A stretch of DNA of 64,000 bases. It comes from Gilliamella sp. Occ3-1 (GTDB lineage Bacteria > Pseudomonadota > Gammaproteobacteria > Enterobacterales > Orbaceae). Where the stretch lies: contig NZ_LZHQ01000011.1 in assembly GCF_001690655.1 (NCBI RefSeq), forward strand, positions 176,136 through 240,135. Direction: 5' to 3'. The position numbers and the translations under genes are program-made. This document shows, piece by piece, positions 7,883 to 17,584 of this stretch. Position 1 is the stretch's first letter; each line of letters opens with the position of its first letter. The notes beneath the pieces are model-generated. The model did not search any database and was not told the origin of the DNA. It saw nothing but the letters and a program-made list of their open reading frames with translations.

Positions 7883-10204
7883 TTAACTTTTATTCTTAAA
7901 TTTCAAAACTCGAAGCGCATTAGCTGTCACAATCGCAGTCGTACCTGAATCAGCTAACACAGCCAGCCACAGTCCAGTAAAGCCAAATAAGCTGGTAATT
8001 AAAAATACTAACTTAATTCCCAACGCAATTGTAACATTTTGTTTAATATTACGAGAGGCAAAACGAGTTAAACCAATTAGCTTAGGCAAACTTAACAAGC
8101 TATTTTTAGTTAATGCGGCATCAGCGGCTTCTAGCGCAACATCAGTACCACTACCCATAGCAATACTTGCGGTTGCCGCTTTCATGGCTGGAGAATCGTT
8201 AATTCCATCGCCCACCATAGCAATCGACGTTGAGATACGCATCTTTTCAATTTCTGCTAATTTATCGGCAGGTAACAACTCTGCACGGTAATCCATACCT
8301 AATTGCGAGGCAATGGCTTTGGCCGCTCGCGCATTATCGCCTGTCAGCATCAAAGTCTTAACGCCAAGCTTATTAAGCTCATTCATTGTAGTAATTGCAT
8401 CAGCCCGCAACACATCTTGCAATGCAATAATGCCCATCAATTGTTGACTTGTTACTGCAACTACTACAGTTTTACCAGCGTTTTCAAGCTCCTCAATAAT
8501 TTTGGTATGTTCATCTTTCAATGGTGATGAAACTGTCACAACCTTACTTGGTGACACAATATAAAAAGTCTGATTATCAATCTCGCCTTGAACGCCAACC
8601 CCTGCAATCGCTTTACGATTATCGGCCTCATTGATATTTAATTGATTCTGCAATGCATAATCAACAATAGCCTTAGCAATGGAGTGATGCGAACCACTTT
8701 CAATAGCGGCAACTAATGTCAATAATTGCTCTTTTGCAATATCTTGACTAATCACATCGGTGACTTGCGGTTTACCTTCGGTTAACGTACCAGTCTTATC
8801 AAATGCAACCAGTTTAACTGAACCAATATGCTCTAGCGAGGCACCACCTTTAATTAGCACGCCTTGTTTTGCCGCATTAGATAAGGCCGACGTTATTACA
8901 GCAGGCGTTGAAATAACCAATGCACAAGGGCAACCAATTAACAATAGAGTTAAACCTCGATAAAACCAAGTATACCAATCAGCATTGAACAACAAAGGTG
9001 GCGCAATAATTACTAACAGAGCAAATAAAGCAATTGCTGGCGTATAATAACGACTAAATTTATCAATAAATCGTTCAATAGGAGCTTTACGCTCCTCAGC
9101 ATCTTCAATCAACTGTAAAATACGATCTACCGCATTTTGCCCAACTTCTGATACCACTTTTAATTGGATTGTATTATCAACCACGAGCGAACCAGCCAAA
9201 ACCTTATCGCCTGAAAGATAATTAACTGGAATGGATTCACCGGTTAATGCGCTTTCATCAATATTGGCTTGCTCGCTTATTAAAATCACATCAGCAGGCA
9301 ACCTTCCGCCAGATGAAATTTCAATAATATCATCGGGTTTCAATCTATGACTGGCAACGGTTTTTCGTACACCGTCAATGATAATAACGGTCTCTTCTGG
9401 CATAAGCTGAGCGAGCGAGGAGATGCCTTTTTTGGCTTTACTTGTTGCAACACCTTCTAACATCTCACCAATCATAAATAAAAATATAACCATAGTGGCT
9501 TCTTCGGCAGCTCTAATAAACAAAGCCCCAATAGCTGACACGCTCATTAACGACTCGATCGCAAATGGTGTACCACTGCGCGTTAAAACTACCGCTTCTT
9601 TCAAAATAGGTATTAACCCAACAATTGCTGTGACCATAAAGGCATATTCGCCAACGGTTTGATTAAATAACAACAGGATATAGCTCACCACAATTAAACC
9701 GCTTAATACCCCTAAAGGAATTAATGCTTTTTTATCAAAACTATGGGAATGATCATGATGATGAGAATGTTCTGGAGATGATTCAAAAATAGGCTTATAG
9801 CCTAGCTCGATAACTTTGTTTTCTATTAATTTAATGGTTTTTTCATTATATTGGGGAACAAATACCACTAACTTTTCGGTAGAAAAAACAATCTTAATTT
9901 GGTTAATATTGGGTAACGCTTTTAGGCTGTTTTCAATTTGTTGTGCACAGTGCGCACAATCCATGCCTTTTATTTTCCAAGTTAATTTAATTTTCTCGCT
10001 TAGCCTGTCGGGATCATCAGGGGGATCGTCAAACTCATTTTTAGAAGTAGTATGAGTATCGCCCCCACAGCTATGTATTGATTCTTGATGACAAGTTATA
10101 TCGTGAGATAAATGAACATGATTATGTGCCATATTTAAACAATCATCATGACAACACTCATGGTGATGATGTTGATGATGCATGTATTTGTTATTATATA
10201 ACAT
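7883..10204 (-). CDS. zntA: Zn/Cd/Pb-exporting P1B-type ATPase
   Basis: The 773-aa protein begins with a His/Cys-rich tail (residues 1-55, with HHQHHHH and several Cys). A heavy-metal-associated domain with GMDCAHC follows (Cys 83 and 86). The ATPase core carries DESALTGES, the transmembrane metal site CPC, the phosphorylated Asp in DKTGTLTEG, the SHHSIA His-Pro-type loop and MVGDGINDSPA. It should pump Zn2+, Cd2+ and Pb2+ out of the cytoplasm at the cost of ATP. The ATG at 10204 is chosen because AGAGGT sits just upstream; an internal ATG (MHHQ) lacks that. A second His-rich stretch (HSHHHDHSH) precedes the first membrane segment. Confidence 0.95.
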   Translation of the reverse strand: MLYNNKYMHHQHHHHECCHDDCLNMAHNHVHLSHDITCHQESIHSCGGDTHTTSKNEFDDPPDDPDRLSEKIKLTWKIKGMDCAHCAQQIENSLKALPNINQIKIVFSTEKLVVFVPQYNEKTIKLIENKVIELGYKPIFESSPEHSHHHDHSHSFDKKALIPLGVLSGLIVVSYILLLFNQTVGEYAFMVTAIVGLIPILKEAVVLTRSGTPFAIESLMSVSAIGALFIRAAEEATMVIFLFMIGEMLEGVATSKAKKGISSLAQLMPEETVIIIDGVRKTVASHRLKPDDIIEISSGGRLPADVILISEQANIDESALTGESIPVNYLSGDKVLAGSLVVDNTIQLKVVSEVGQNAVDRILQLIEDAEERKAPIERFIDKFSRYYTPAIALFALLVIIAPPLLFNADWYTWFYRGLTLLLIGCPCALVISTPAVITSALSNAAKQGVLIKGGASLEHIGSVKLVAFDKTGTLTEGKPQVTDVISQDIAKEQLLTLVAAIESGSHHSIAKAIVDYALQNQLNINEADNRKAIAGVGVQGEIDNQTFYIVSPSKVVTVSSPLKDEHTKIIEELENAGKTVVVAVTSQQLMGIIALQDVLRADAITTMNELNKLGVKTLMLTGDNARAAKAIASQLGMDYRAELLPADKLAEIEKMRISTSIAMVGDGINDSPAMKAATASIAMGSGTDVALEAADAALTKNSLLSLPKLIGLTRFASRNIKQNVTIALGIKLVFLITSLFGFTGLWLAVLADSGTTAIVTANALRVLKFKNKS

Positions 10205-10321
10205 AACTTTACCTCTATTTATGGATGATTTTGATTGTACGCCAAAAAATAAAAAAGAAAATCATTTTTACCTTTAGTAATAAAAAAAGAACTAACGTTA
10301 TACAACAATGAATATGATATT

Positions 10322-10620
10322 AAACGTTTGGTTAAGGACGAAGAGTTCATTGAAGATAAATTAAAATGACGAGTTAAATGCTATAATAAAACCTATTTTG
10401 GCGAATTGCTTCAATCCATCTTATTAAGCAAATTTTTACGAATCCCGTATACTCATAAACAAATGGGCAAAGTCAAAAAGTGTAATACGTACTTTAATAC
10501 AGTTGTAGCATAATCAGCAAATATTTAACGATTCAAAAGATAGAAAATAAAAATTTAAGCAATTTATTAACTTTTTATAAATTTATTAATTTTTATAATA
10601 CGATTAAAGTGCAAATAACA
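10322..10620 (+). pseudogene. Degenerate integrase-core transposase remnant, copy A
   Basis: Broken coding sequence resembles the C-terminal half of an rve/DDE transposase of the IS481 type. A segment around 10440 reads as YTHKQMGK, matching the usual PYTxxTNGKAERVIRT motif. The following sequence, up to about 10620, aligns with copies at 31262-31447 and 50508-50700. Stops and frameshifts interrupt every frame, so no protein is made. The 5' half and the element ends were not recognised. Confidence 0.6.
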
Positions 10621-10837
10621 CGTTGTTTTATTATAGGTTAATGGTTATTGGTTAGTTTTGGAAACGGTAATGTTTCAGACGTCTTGACCTTTAGGGGGAA
10701 AGAAATAACATTAACTAACTACCTCTTATCCCATACCAGTAAGTAACAAAATAAAGCTAAAACTTAACGAAATTCAGTCTTAACAAAAATTTACAAAAAT
10801 AATGGACCGAAAACTAGTCATGATTTTTTTTTACAGC

Positions 10838-10886
10838 TATACTTTTAAAGTTTAAAAAACGATCTTTTTTAAACTTTAAAAGTATA
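10838..10886. repeat. Perfect 22-bp inverted repeat upstream of the surface-protein gene
   Basis: Arms 10838-10859 and 10865-10886 are perfect reverse complements, separated by CGATC. Every arm base is A or T except for one C and one G. The structure ends 35 bases before the ATG at 10922, so it is part of the promoter or the untranslated leader. It could be an operator, a cruciform, or a leader hairpin that limits transcription or translation. Confidence 0.85.
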
Positions 10887-10921
10887 AAAAATAAAACAAA
10901 TAACTTGACAGGTGAAATATA

Positions 10922-12448
10922 ATGAATCATCAGCTTAACCACTATTATTGGCGGTTTTATTCGTTTGATTTATCAAGAAAACAAGCTGTACGAGTTTTCT
11001 CAGAAGCCTCTTTTTTATGTTTGAAGTTATCCTTCAAATTATCATTAAAATTATTTTCTAATGTTCCAATGGCATTAGCGCCGTTGTTATTATTGCCATA
11101 TTCGTTGGATTCACAGGCATTATCAGCTCATACAAGCAATGTTATTTATGGTACTGGACCTTATTTAACATTTGATAATGGTGTAACTAAAGCTCGCTCA
11201 ATAGAAAATTTACTAAGTATCAAATTATCAAATGGTCAAGAAATAACACCGCAGAACAATCTCTCAACTCCAACAAATCCAATTGAACTACCTAATGTTG
11301 GTGAGCGTTTTACTGATATAGGTATAATGATACCTTCATCAACCAATTCAGTGAGTTTAATTGATTTAGTGACAACGTATGGCTATTGGGGAGATGATGA
11401 TGGTGATGGTGACTTAACTGCAAGTGGAACTTTAACTGTCAATATCACCGATAGAAATGGTAAAGTCATTAATAATCGAAGTAATGAGCTAGATGTTTGC
11501 AGTGCACCTTATAAGGTTGTCTTAACTAGTAATGGAGGAAGATTAACAACTCGATACGGTGAGCCTAAAGATAGTTATTTTGGCAGTGACGCAGCAACAT
11601 ATTACATCACCCCAAAATCTTCACCTGTAATCTGCTTTGTAAAGCCAAGTTTGAGATATGGTAAAGATTATTCATATACAGGGGGCTCAAACTATAAAGG
11701 TCCTGATAATATCTGGGATCCGACTAATGGATTTATCCCGCAATCAACAAGCTATGCAACATACGATAGTAATTTCCCTACTACAGGTGCTAATGGATTA
11801 TATTTTGATTTAGAAGTAAGAGGAGGAGATGGTAAACTGACATGGGCGCCAGTCACTCATGAAGGTATAACAGCTTCTATTTCTATACCACCAACCCGTA
11901 GTAGTATTAATACCTCCAGTGTAAGAGTCACTTTAAAAGGTCCAGAGGCAAGCTCTCAAATACACAATAATAATCCTAGTCAAATTAGCCAGCCAGTTTT
12001 ACCTCAGACATTTGAGTTAATAGGTAGAGATAATAGTGGTAATGAGGTAAAATATGGATTTGTCCTGCAAAAGTGGTTCGTCAACCGAGGAAGAGTAACC
12101 GATAATCCTTCAAATCAAACTGCTTGGTGTAATAATATTGGATATCGAATAATAGAAGTTAAAGATGTCACCAATGCAATTTGTTCAGGTTCTTCGATAG
12201 GAAGTTGTCAAGGTATTGTTAGCGCAATGCCATCCTCAATTGGTAATTATTACCAGCGTCGAATAGGGGCGGGATTATTTACTGAATGGGGCTACATGAA
12301 AAATTACAAAAATTCAAACTTCTTTGCTGATTATTATTGGACTGGAGACGCTACGGGAAACAAAAAGTTCAAAGTGCATTCGAACTCTGGTTACATATCC
12401 TACAGTTACACAAGTCCCAATAGACACGGACTTTGTGTCTCTCCTTAG
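10922..12448 (+). CDS. Predicted exported surface/adhesin-like protein, function unknown
   Basis: This 508-aa protein has a long charged N-terminus followed by a hydrophobic core (VPMALAPLLLLPYSL, about residues 49-63) and AxA-type sites. That matches an extended signal peptide as seen in large surface proteins. The mature part is rich in Ser, Thr, Asn and Gly. It includes an acidic loop GDDDGDGDLTASG that resembles a calcium-binding loop. The C-terminal part (TAWCNNIGYRI, then WTGDATGNKKF and a final LCVSP) resembles the C-type-lectin-like end domain of invasin-type adhesins. That comparison is from memory and weak. AGGTG precedes the ATG. No membrane anchor or beta-barrel was seen. It stands alone between transposon debris and gapA, bracketed by perfect inverted repeats, and may be transferred. 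Confidence 0.7.
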   Translation: MNHQLNHYYWRFYSFDLSRKQAVRVFSEASFLCLKLSFKLSLKLFSNVPMALAPLLLLPYSLDSQALSAHTSNVIYGTGPYLTFDNGVTKARSIENLLSIKLSNGQEITPQNNLSTPTNPIELPNVGERFTDIGIMIPSSTNSVSLIDLVTTYGYWGDDDGDGDLTASGTLTVNITDRNGKVINNRSNELDVCSAPYKVVLTSNGGRLTTRYGEPKDSYFGSDAATYYITPKSSPVICFVKPSLRYGKDYSYTGGSNYKGPDNIWDPTNGFIPQSTSYATYDSNFPTTGANGLYFDLEVRGGDGKLTWAPVTHEGITASISIPPTRSSINTSSVRVTLKGPEASSQIHNNNPSQISQPVLPQTFELIGRDNSGNEVKYGFVLQKWFVNRGRVTDNPSNQTAWCNNIGYRIIEVKDVTNAICSGSSIGSCQGIVSAMPSSIGNYYQRRIGAGLFTEWGYMKNYKNSNFFADYYWTGDATGNKKFKVHSNSGYISYSYTSPNRHGLCVSP

Positions 12449-12532
12449 TTTTTTAGTTGTAGTTTAGATTATGGAGCTAAATAAGATTAAGCAACCAAGA
12501 AAAGATGCATTTTAGCAAAGAAGTTTACTAAG

Positions 12533-12557
12533 GCGACAAAGTTTGTGCTTTTGTCGC
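12533..12557 (+). terminator. Possible hairpin terminator of the surface-protein gene
   Basis: An 8-bp stem (GCGACAAA with TTTGTCGC) has a nine-base loop and lies 85 bases after the stop codon. No clear T run follows, so the assignment is weak. Confidence 0.35.
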
Positions 12558-12617
12558 TGAAAGTAAGATGTTTCCCTAAAATAAAAAACAAAATCCTCCA
12601 TAAAGTAAATAGAAAAC

Positions 12618-12659
12618 ACCTTAATGAGTATTTAATTTTAATTAAATACTCATTAAGGT
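12618..12659. repeat. Perfect 20-bp inverted repeat downstream of the surface-protein gene
   Basis: Arms 12618-12637 and 12640-12659 are perfect reverse complements separated by only TT. The arms begin ACCTTAATGAG and are AT-rich towards the centre. The structure may act as a terminator without a T run, or mark the end of a mobile or recombining segment. With the 22-bp repeat at 10838 it brackets the 508-aa gene. Confidence 0.85.
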
Positions 12660-13265
12660 AATAAATAAAAATTCAGATAAAATTTTAAACTTCACTAATC
12701 CTTTGTTGTTGAGTGTTATCGGAATTGCTATTTTCTGCTATATTTTTGAAAGGACAAATGGGACATCAAATCAATCAACAGAATAATGCTATTGAGATTG
12801 CTAAAATCGCACAAGCTAATTTGTATATTTTAAAGACTATTCAATGGTGAGCATCACCGATTTATTTATCCTAACCGAGGTTTCGAAAGAAATCTTAAAT
12901 TGCTACAATACCAAAACTTATTAAAAAGCGTTTAGTTAGTACAACTAAGCATGATTATTTGCATGCTATTTAATGTTTGTGTGAGTGGTAATGAGTGTTT
13001 AAAATAAAATATTATAGTTTGCAGTCCGCTTTTTAATCGTTTTAATGTGTGGTGTATACTAAGTTTTTGTATGCCTTTTTGACTGTGATGTGGCCTGCTA
13101 TGCAAGATTATTTTTCAATAATTTGATTTTATTTATAATAATTAATATGACTTACACTTGAATTAACCTATTTAATCAAATTGTGTTTAATTATTAGGAA
13201 TCTTCTTGAATAAATCTTTAAAATTTGATAGCTTACAGTAAATATTTTAACATTAAAAACACTAA

Positions 13266-14282
<1,017 letters not shown>

Positions 14283-14303
14283 TTTTTAACTTTATTCTAA
14301 AGG

Positions 14304-14323
14304 CGACCCTTGGGTCGTTTTTT
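14304..14323 (+). terminator. Rho-independent terminator of gapA
   Basis: A GC-rich stem (CGACC with GGTCG around CTTG) is followed directly by six T residues. It begins 22 bases after the gapA stop. Confidence 0.9.
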
Positions 14324-14364
14324 ATGCTTTGGATTTTTTTGCGTGATCTATTTCTAAATATAAA

Positions 14365-14391
14365 AAACGCTCACTTTGTGTGTGAGCGTTT
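14365..14391 (-). terminator. Rho-independent terminator of the csp gene
   Basis: A 10-bp perfect stem (AAACGCTCAC with its complement) around TTTGTGT is followed on the minus strand by a T run. It lies about 30 bases beyond the csp stop codon. Confidence 0.88.
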
Positions 14392-14419
14392 ATTCAAGTA
14401 TGAAATTTTAAAAGGTCAA

Positions 14420-14629
14420 CTAAATTACAACAACTTCGGCTGCTGCTGGTCCGCGAGGGCTATCTTGGATTGCAAATTCAACTTGTTGTCCTTCAGCTAA
14501 AGTTTTAAAACCATCACCTGAAATAGCAGAAAAATGAACAAATACATCTTTACTTCCATCCGCAGGGGTAATAAAACCAAAACCTTTACTTTCATTAAAC
14601 CATTTTACTTGGCCTGTTTTCTTATTCAT
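14420..14629 (-). CDS. cspE: Cold-shock-domain RNA chaperone (CspC/CspE type)
   Basis: This 69-aa protein is a single cold-shock domain. RNP1 (KGFGFI) and RNP2 (VFVHF) are intact, with the aromatic residues that stack on single-stranded RNA or [28 protein letters not shown] aligns almost perfectly with E. coli CspE and CspC, so the product probably melts RNA structure and aids antitermination. The paralogue cannot be decided; the symbol is the closest guess. Only the first helix-free N-terminus (MNKKTGQ) differs. It is transcribed alone, with a long AT-rich leader upstream and a strong terminator. Confidence 0.95.
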   Translation of the reverse strand: MNKKTGQVKWFNESKGFGFITPADGSKDVFVHFSAISGDGFKTLAEGQQVEFAIQDSPRGPAAAEVVVI

Positions 14630-14955
14630 TTACTAGACATCCTAACAATAATTAATAATTAGCCTTTACGGCCGTAAGGGTTTTAACATTGTATTAATTA
14701 TGTTACTCAACTCTGATAATGTGTTTAACATACATTATTAGAATTGATCGTTTTCATAATTTTTACTTTGTTGTTTAACCAGTGATATTACCGCATAAAT
14801 TATAATCAAAAGCAAGCTGTTAATAACAATTTTTTTAACTTAGGATGAAGTTTTTCCTTGAATTTTTAGAAATTTAATCTTTAATTGATAAAAAGCAAAT
14901 TATTTCATCTTTAAAATTTAAATTAACTTTCAAAGTTACTAAATTATGTAATTAA
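14630..14955 (-). promoter_or_regulatory. Promoter and probable leader region of the csp gene
   Basis: This stretch separates the csp start from the ppa terminator. It contains a GC hairpin centred on TTACGGCCGTAA (14666-14677) about 36 bases before the csp ATG, which could lie in the mRNA leader. Long structured leaders are known for cold-shock genes. I did not find a convincing cold box, so a temperature-sensing role is only inferred. No other gene is visible. Confidence 0.4.
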
Positions 14956-14985
14956 AAAAGCCATAAAACATTATTTATGGCTTTT
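14956..14985 (-). terminator. Rho-independent terminator of ppa
   Basis: A perfect 12-bp stem (AAAAGCCATAAA with its complement) around ACATTA has a T-rich minus-strand 3' arm. It lies 30 bases after the ppa stop. Confidence 0.85.
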
Positions 14986-15014
14986 GTATAGGTTTATTTT
15001 TTTGTCATTCAATT

Positions 15015-15545
15015 TTATTTATTTTTTGCTCGTTCAAAAGACTCAATAATTTCTTTACGAGCTGCATCAGCATTATCCCATCCGTCAACTTTAACCCATT
15101 TACCTTTTTCTAAAGCTTTATATTGTTCAAAGAAATGTTTAATTTGCGATTTTAGTAATTCTGGTAAATCATCAATATCTTTAATGTGATCATATTCTTT
15201 AGATAGTTTGCTATGAGGTACTGCAACTAGTTTTGCATCTTGACCTGCTTCGTCTGTCATTTTTAATACACCAACTGGGCGGCAGCGGATAACCGAGCCT
15301 GGCTGTAATGGGTATGGTGTTGGGACTAATACATCTACTGGATCGCCATCTAATGATAATGTGTGATTAATATAACCATAGTTACATGGATAAAACATTG
15401 CTGTTGCCATAAAACGATCAACAAATACAGCGCCAGTGTCTTTATCTACTTCATATTTAATTGGATCTGCATTAGCTGGAATTTCAATCACAACGTAAAT
15501 ATCATCTGGTAATTCTTTACCTGCTGGTACATTTAAAAGTCCCAT
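15015..15545 (-). CDS. ppa: Inorganic pyrophosphatase (family I)
   Basis: The 176-aa cytoplasmic enzyme hydrolyses pyrophosphate to two phosphates and so drives biosynthetic reactions. The signature DGDPVDVLV with its metal-binding Asp residues is present, as are the conserved [16 protein letters not shown] and [10 protein letters not shown] near the N-terminus and KWVKVDGW at the C-terminus. The length equals that of E. coli Ppa (176 aa). It has its own terminator. About 64 bases separate it from darP upstream on the same strand, so read-through from there is possible. Confidence 0.98.
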   Translation of the reverse strand: MGLLNVPAGKELPDDIYVVIEIPANADPIKYEVDKDTGAVFVDRFMATAMFYPCNYGYINHTLSLDGDPVDVLVPTPYPLQPGSVIRCRPVGVLKMTDEAGQDAKLVAVPHSKLSKEYDHIKDIDDLPELLKSQIKHFFEQYKALEKGKWVKVDGWDNADAARKEIIESFERAKNK

Positions 15546-15609
15546 TTTTGTATCCTCTATCTAAGTTTATATAGTGTTTGTGAATAATAATAAGCGCACA
15601 TTATAATGA

Positions 15610-16146
15610 TTATTCAGCGTCGCTCAATTCTTTTAAATACTGAAAAATTTGCCTTGCCGTTTTGGCTGGTTTGTTCGCTTCTTGCTCTTTTTTTGCTAAA
15701 CGGGCTAAGGTTCGTAGTTGCTGGCGATCGGCTGTTGGGTACAAACCGATAATGGTTTCGGCATCGCTATTTGCAATTAATTCATCACGAAGTTTTTCAA
15801 GTTTGTGAAATAGGGCAATTTGCTGATTATGACGATTTTTAAGCTTATCAAGCGCCTGACTAATTGGGTCAATATCTCGATTACGCAGCAGTTTACCAAT
15901 GTATTGGATTTGGCGGCGATATCCTTCTTTTTTTATTTTTTGTGCAAGTTCAATTGCATAAATAAGATCTTCATCAAGAGGAATTTTTTCAAGTTCATTT
16001 TTGCTTAGCTTGACAAGTTCAATCCCTAATTTTTTTAAAGCTTCGGCATCGCGTTTAATTTCACTTTTACTAACGTAGATGATTTCTTTATCTTCGGTGT
16101 CAATAGCAAAGTTGGGTTCTAAATTTGTTTCTTGATTGTAATTCAT
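15610..16146 (-). CDS. darP: Ribosome biogenesis factor DarP (YjgA, DUF615)
   Basis: This 178-aa soluble, highly charged and mostly helical protein matches the YjgA/DarP family (E. coli 183 aa), with the N-terminal [17 protein letters not shown] and the central [17 protein letters not shown] as diagnostic stretches. DarP binds late 50S subunit precursors and promotes their maturation. It is divergent from pmbA, the same arrangement as in E. coli, with about 77 bases between the start codons holding both promoters. Confidence 0.95.
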   Translation of the reverse strand: MNYNQETNLEPNFAIDTEDKEIIYVSKSEIKRDAEALKKLGIELVKLSKNELEKIPLDEDLIYAIELAQKIKKEGYRRQIQYIGKLLRNRDIDPISQALDKLKNRHNQQIALFHKLEKLRDELIANSDAETIIGLYPTADRQQLRTLARLAKKEQEANKPAKTARQIFQYLKELSDAE

Positions 16147-16223
16147 GTTATTTCTTTTATTAACTAATATCTAATTCTAGCTTATTATAACGTATCACTA
16201 GCAGAATTGTAGAAAATAATAAA

Positions 16224-17576
16224 ATGGGTATTGAACAGATTAAAAAAGAAGCATTAAATCAAAAAGAAACTTTATCGACAATTGTTGCTGATGCTATTGA
16301 GCAAGCAAGATCACGTGTTGACGAAGTTGAGGTGTCGGTTAATAAGTCAACAGGTATTAATGTTAGCACTCGGATGGGGAAAGCCGATAATGTTGAATTT
16401 AATTGTGATGGTGCGCTATCCATCACTGTTTATCAAAATCAACGTAAAGGTAGTGCTTCAACTAATGACTTGTCCTCTCAGGCTATTTTGCAAACGGTAA
16501 ATATGGCAATTGATATTATGCAATATACTTCGCCAGATCCTTGTTCAGGTCTGGGGGATGTGAGTCAAATGGCATTTAATCCCCCCGATTTAGATTTATT
16601 TTATCCTAGTGATTTAAACGTTGATAATGCCATTGAGCAGGCCAAACAAGCCGAATTAACTGCCTTAAATCATTCCAAATTGATTAATACTGATGGCGGT
16701 TATTTTAGTAGTCGCTATGGCGTTTATGTTTATGGTAATAGTTTGGGGATGTTGCAAGGTTATTGCGCAAGTTCACATTCACTTTCATGCTCAGTTATTG
16801 CTGAACAAGTAGGGCAGATGGAAAGTAATTATGCTTATACTTTATCACGTGATTTTAGTCAGCTCAAGTCAGCTGATTGGGTTGGTTTGCAGGCGGCTGA
16901 TAGGGCGATCTCACATTTAGGTGCTAAACAGATTGCAACAATGCAAACTCCTGTGCTATTTAGTGCAGAAGTTGCCGTTGGACTCATTAGACATTTAGTG
17001 GGTGCCATAAGTGGGGGGGCCATTTATCGTAAATCTTCTTTTCTTTTAGATAGTATAGGGAAGGCGATTTTTCCTAATTGGTTAACTATTTATGAGGATC
17101 CTTTTATTTTAAAAGGCGTTGGATCATCGCCTTTTGATAGTGAAGGGACAAAAACAGTTAAGCGCAATATTGTTGAGCAAGGTGTATTGCAAACTTATTT
17201 GTTAGGCAATTATTCAGCACGTAAATTAGGCTTAACATCGACTGGACATGCTGGTGGGATTCATAATTGGTTTGTATCACCAAGTCAAGCAAATGCTAGT
17301 TTTAATGAGATGCTAAAAAAAATGGATAAAGGCGTGGTAGTAACTTCGTTAATGGGGCAAGGTGTTAATAGTGTGACTGGAGATTATTCGCGTGGAGCTA
17401 CAGGATTTTGGGTTGAAAATGGAAAAATTCAATATCCAGTTAGTGAAATAACCATTGCAGGTAACCTTAAAGATATGTATAAAAACATTGTGGAAATTGG
17501 AAATGATATCGAAATAAGAACGAGTATTCAATGTGGCTCAATTTTGGTTGATAATATGAGTATAGCAGGAAAATAA
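16224..17576 (+). CDS. pmbA: TldD/PmbA family metalloprotease subunit PmbA (TldE)
   Basis: This 450-aa protein corresponds to PmbA/TldE, the partner of TldD in a cytoplasmic heterodimer that degrades unfolded peptides and matures some microcins and modified peptides. The N-terminal strand [19 protein letters not shown], the middle stretch [16 protein letters not shown] and the C-terminal [15 protein letters not shown] are typical. PmbA itself lacks the HExxxH zinc motif, which TldD supplies, and none is seen here. The length matches E. coli (450 aa). TldD is not in the window. A SulP transporter gene follows within 8 bases. Confidence 0.96.
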   Translation: MGIEQIKKEALNQKETLSTIVADAIEQARSRVDEVEVSVNKSTGINVSTRMGKADNVEFNCDGALSITVYQNQRKGSASTNDLSSQAILQTVNMAIDIMQYTSPDPCSGLGDVSQMAFNPPDLDLFYPSDLNVDNAIEQAKQAELTALNHSKLINTDGGYFSSRYGVYVYGNSLGMLQGYCASSHSLSCSVIAEQVGQMESNYAYTLSRDFSQLKSADWVGLQAADRAISHLGAKQIATMQTPVLFSAEVAVGLIRHLVGAISGGAIYRKSSFLLDSIGKAIFPNWLTIYEDPFILKGVGSSPFDSEGTKTVKRNIVEQGVLQTYLLGNYSARKLGLTSTGHAGGIHNWFVSPSQANASFNEMLKKMDKGVVVTSLMGQGVNSVTGDYSRGATGFWVENGKIQYPVSEITIAGNLKDMYKNIVEIGNDIEIRTSIQCGSILVDNMSIAGK

Positions 17577-17584
17577 GGATTAGC

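Noticed and set aside
12760..12940. Possible small gene between the surface-protein gene and gapA
   Set aside because: Short open stretches only, no ribosome site and no recognisable motif; could be decayed coding sequence but not supportable.
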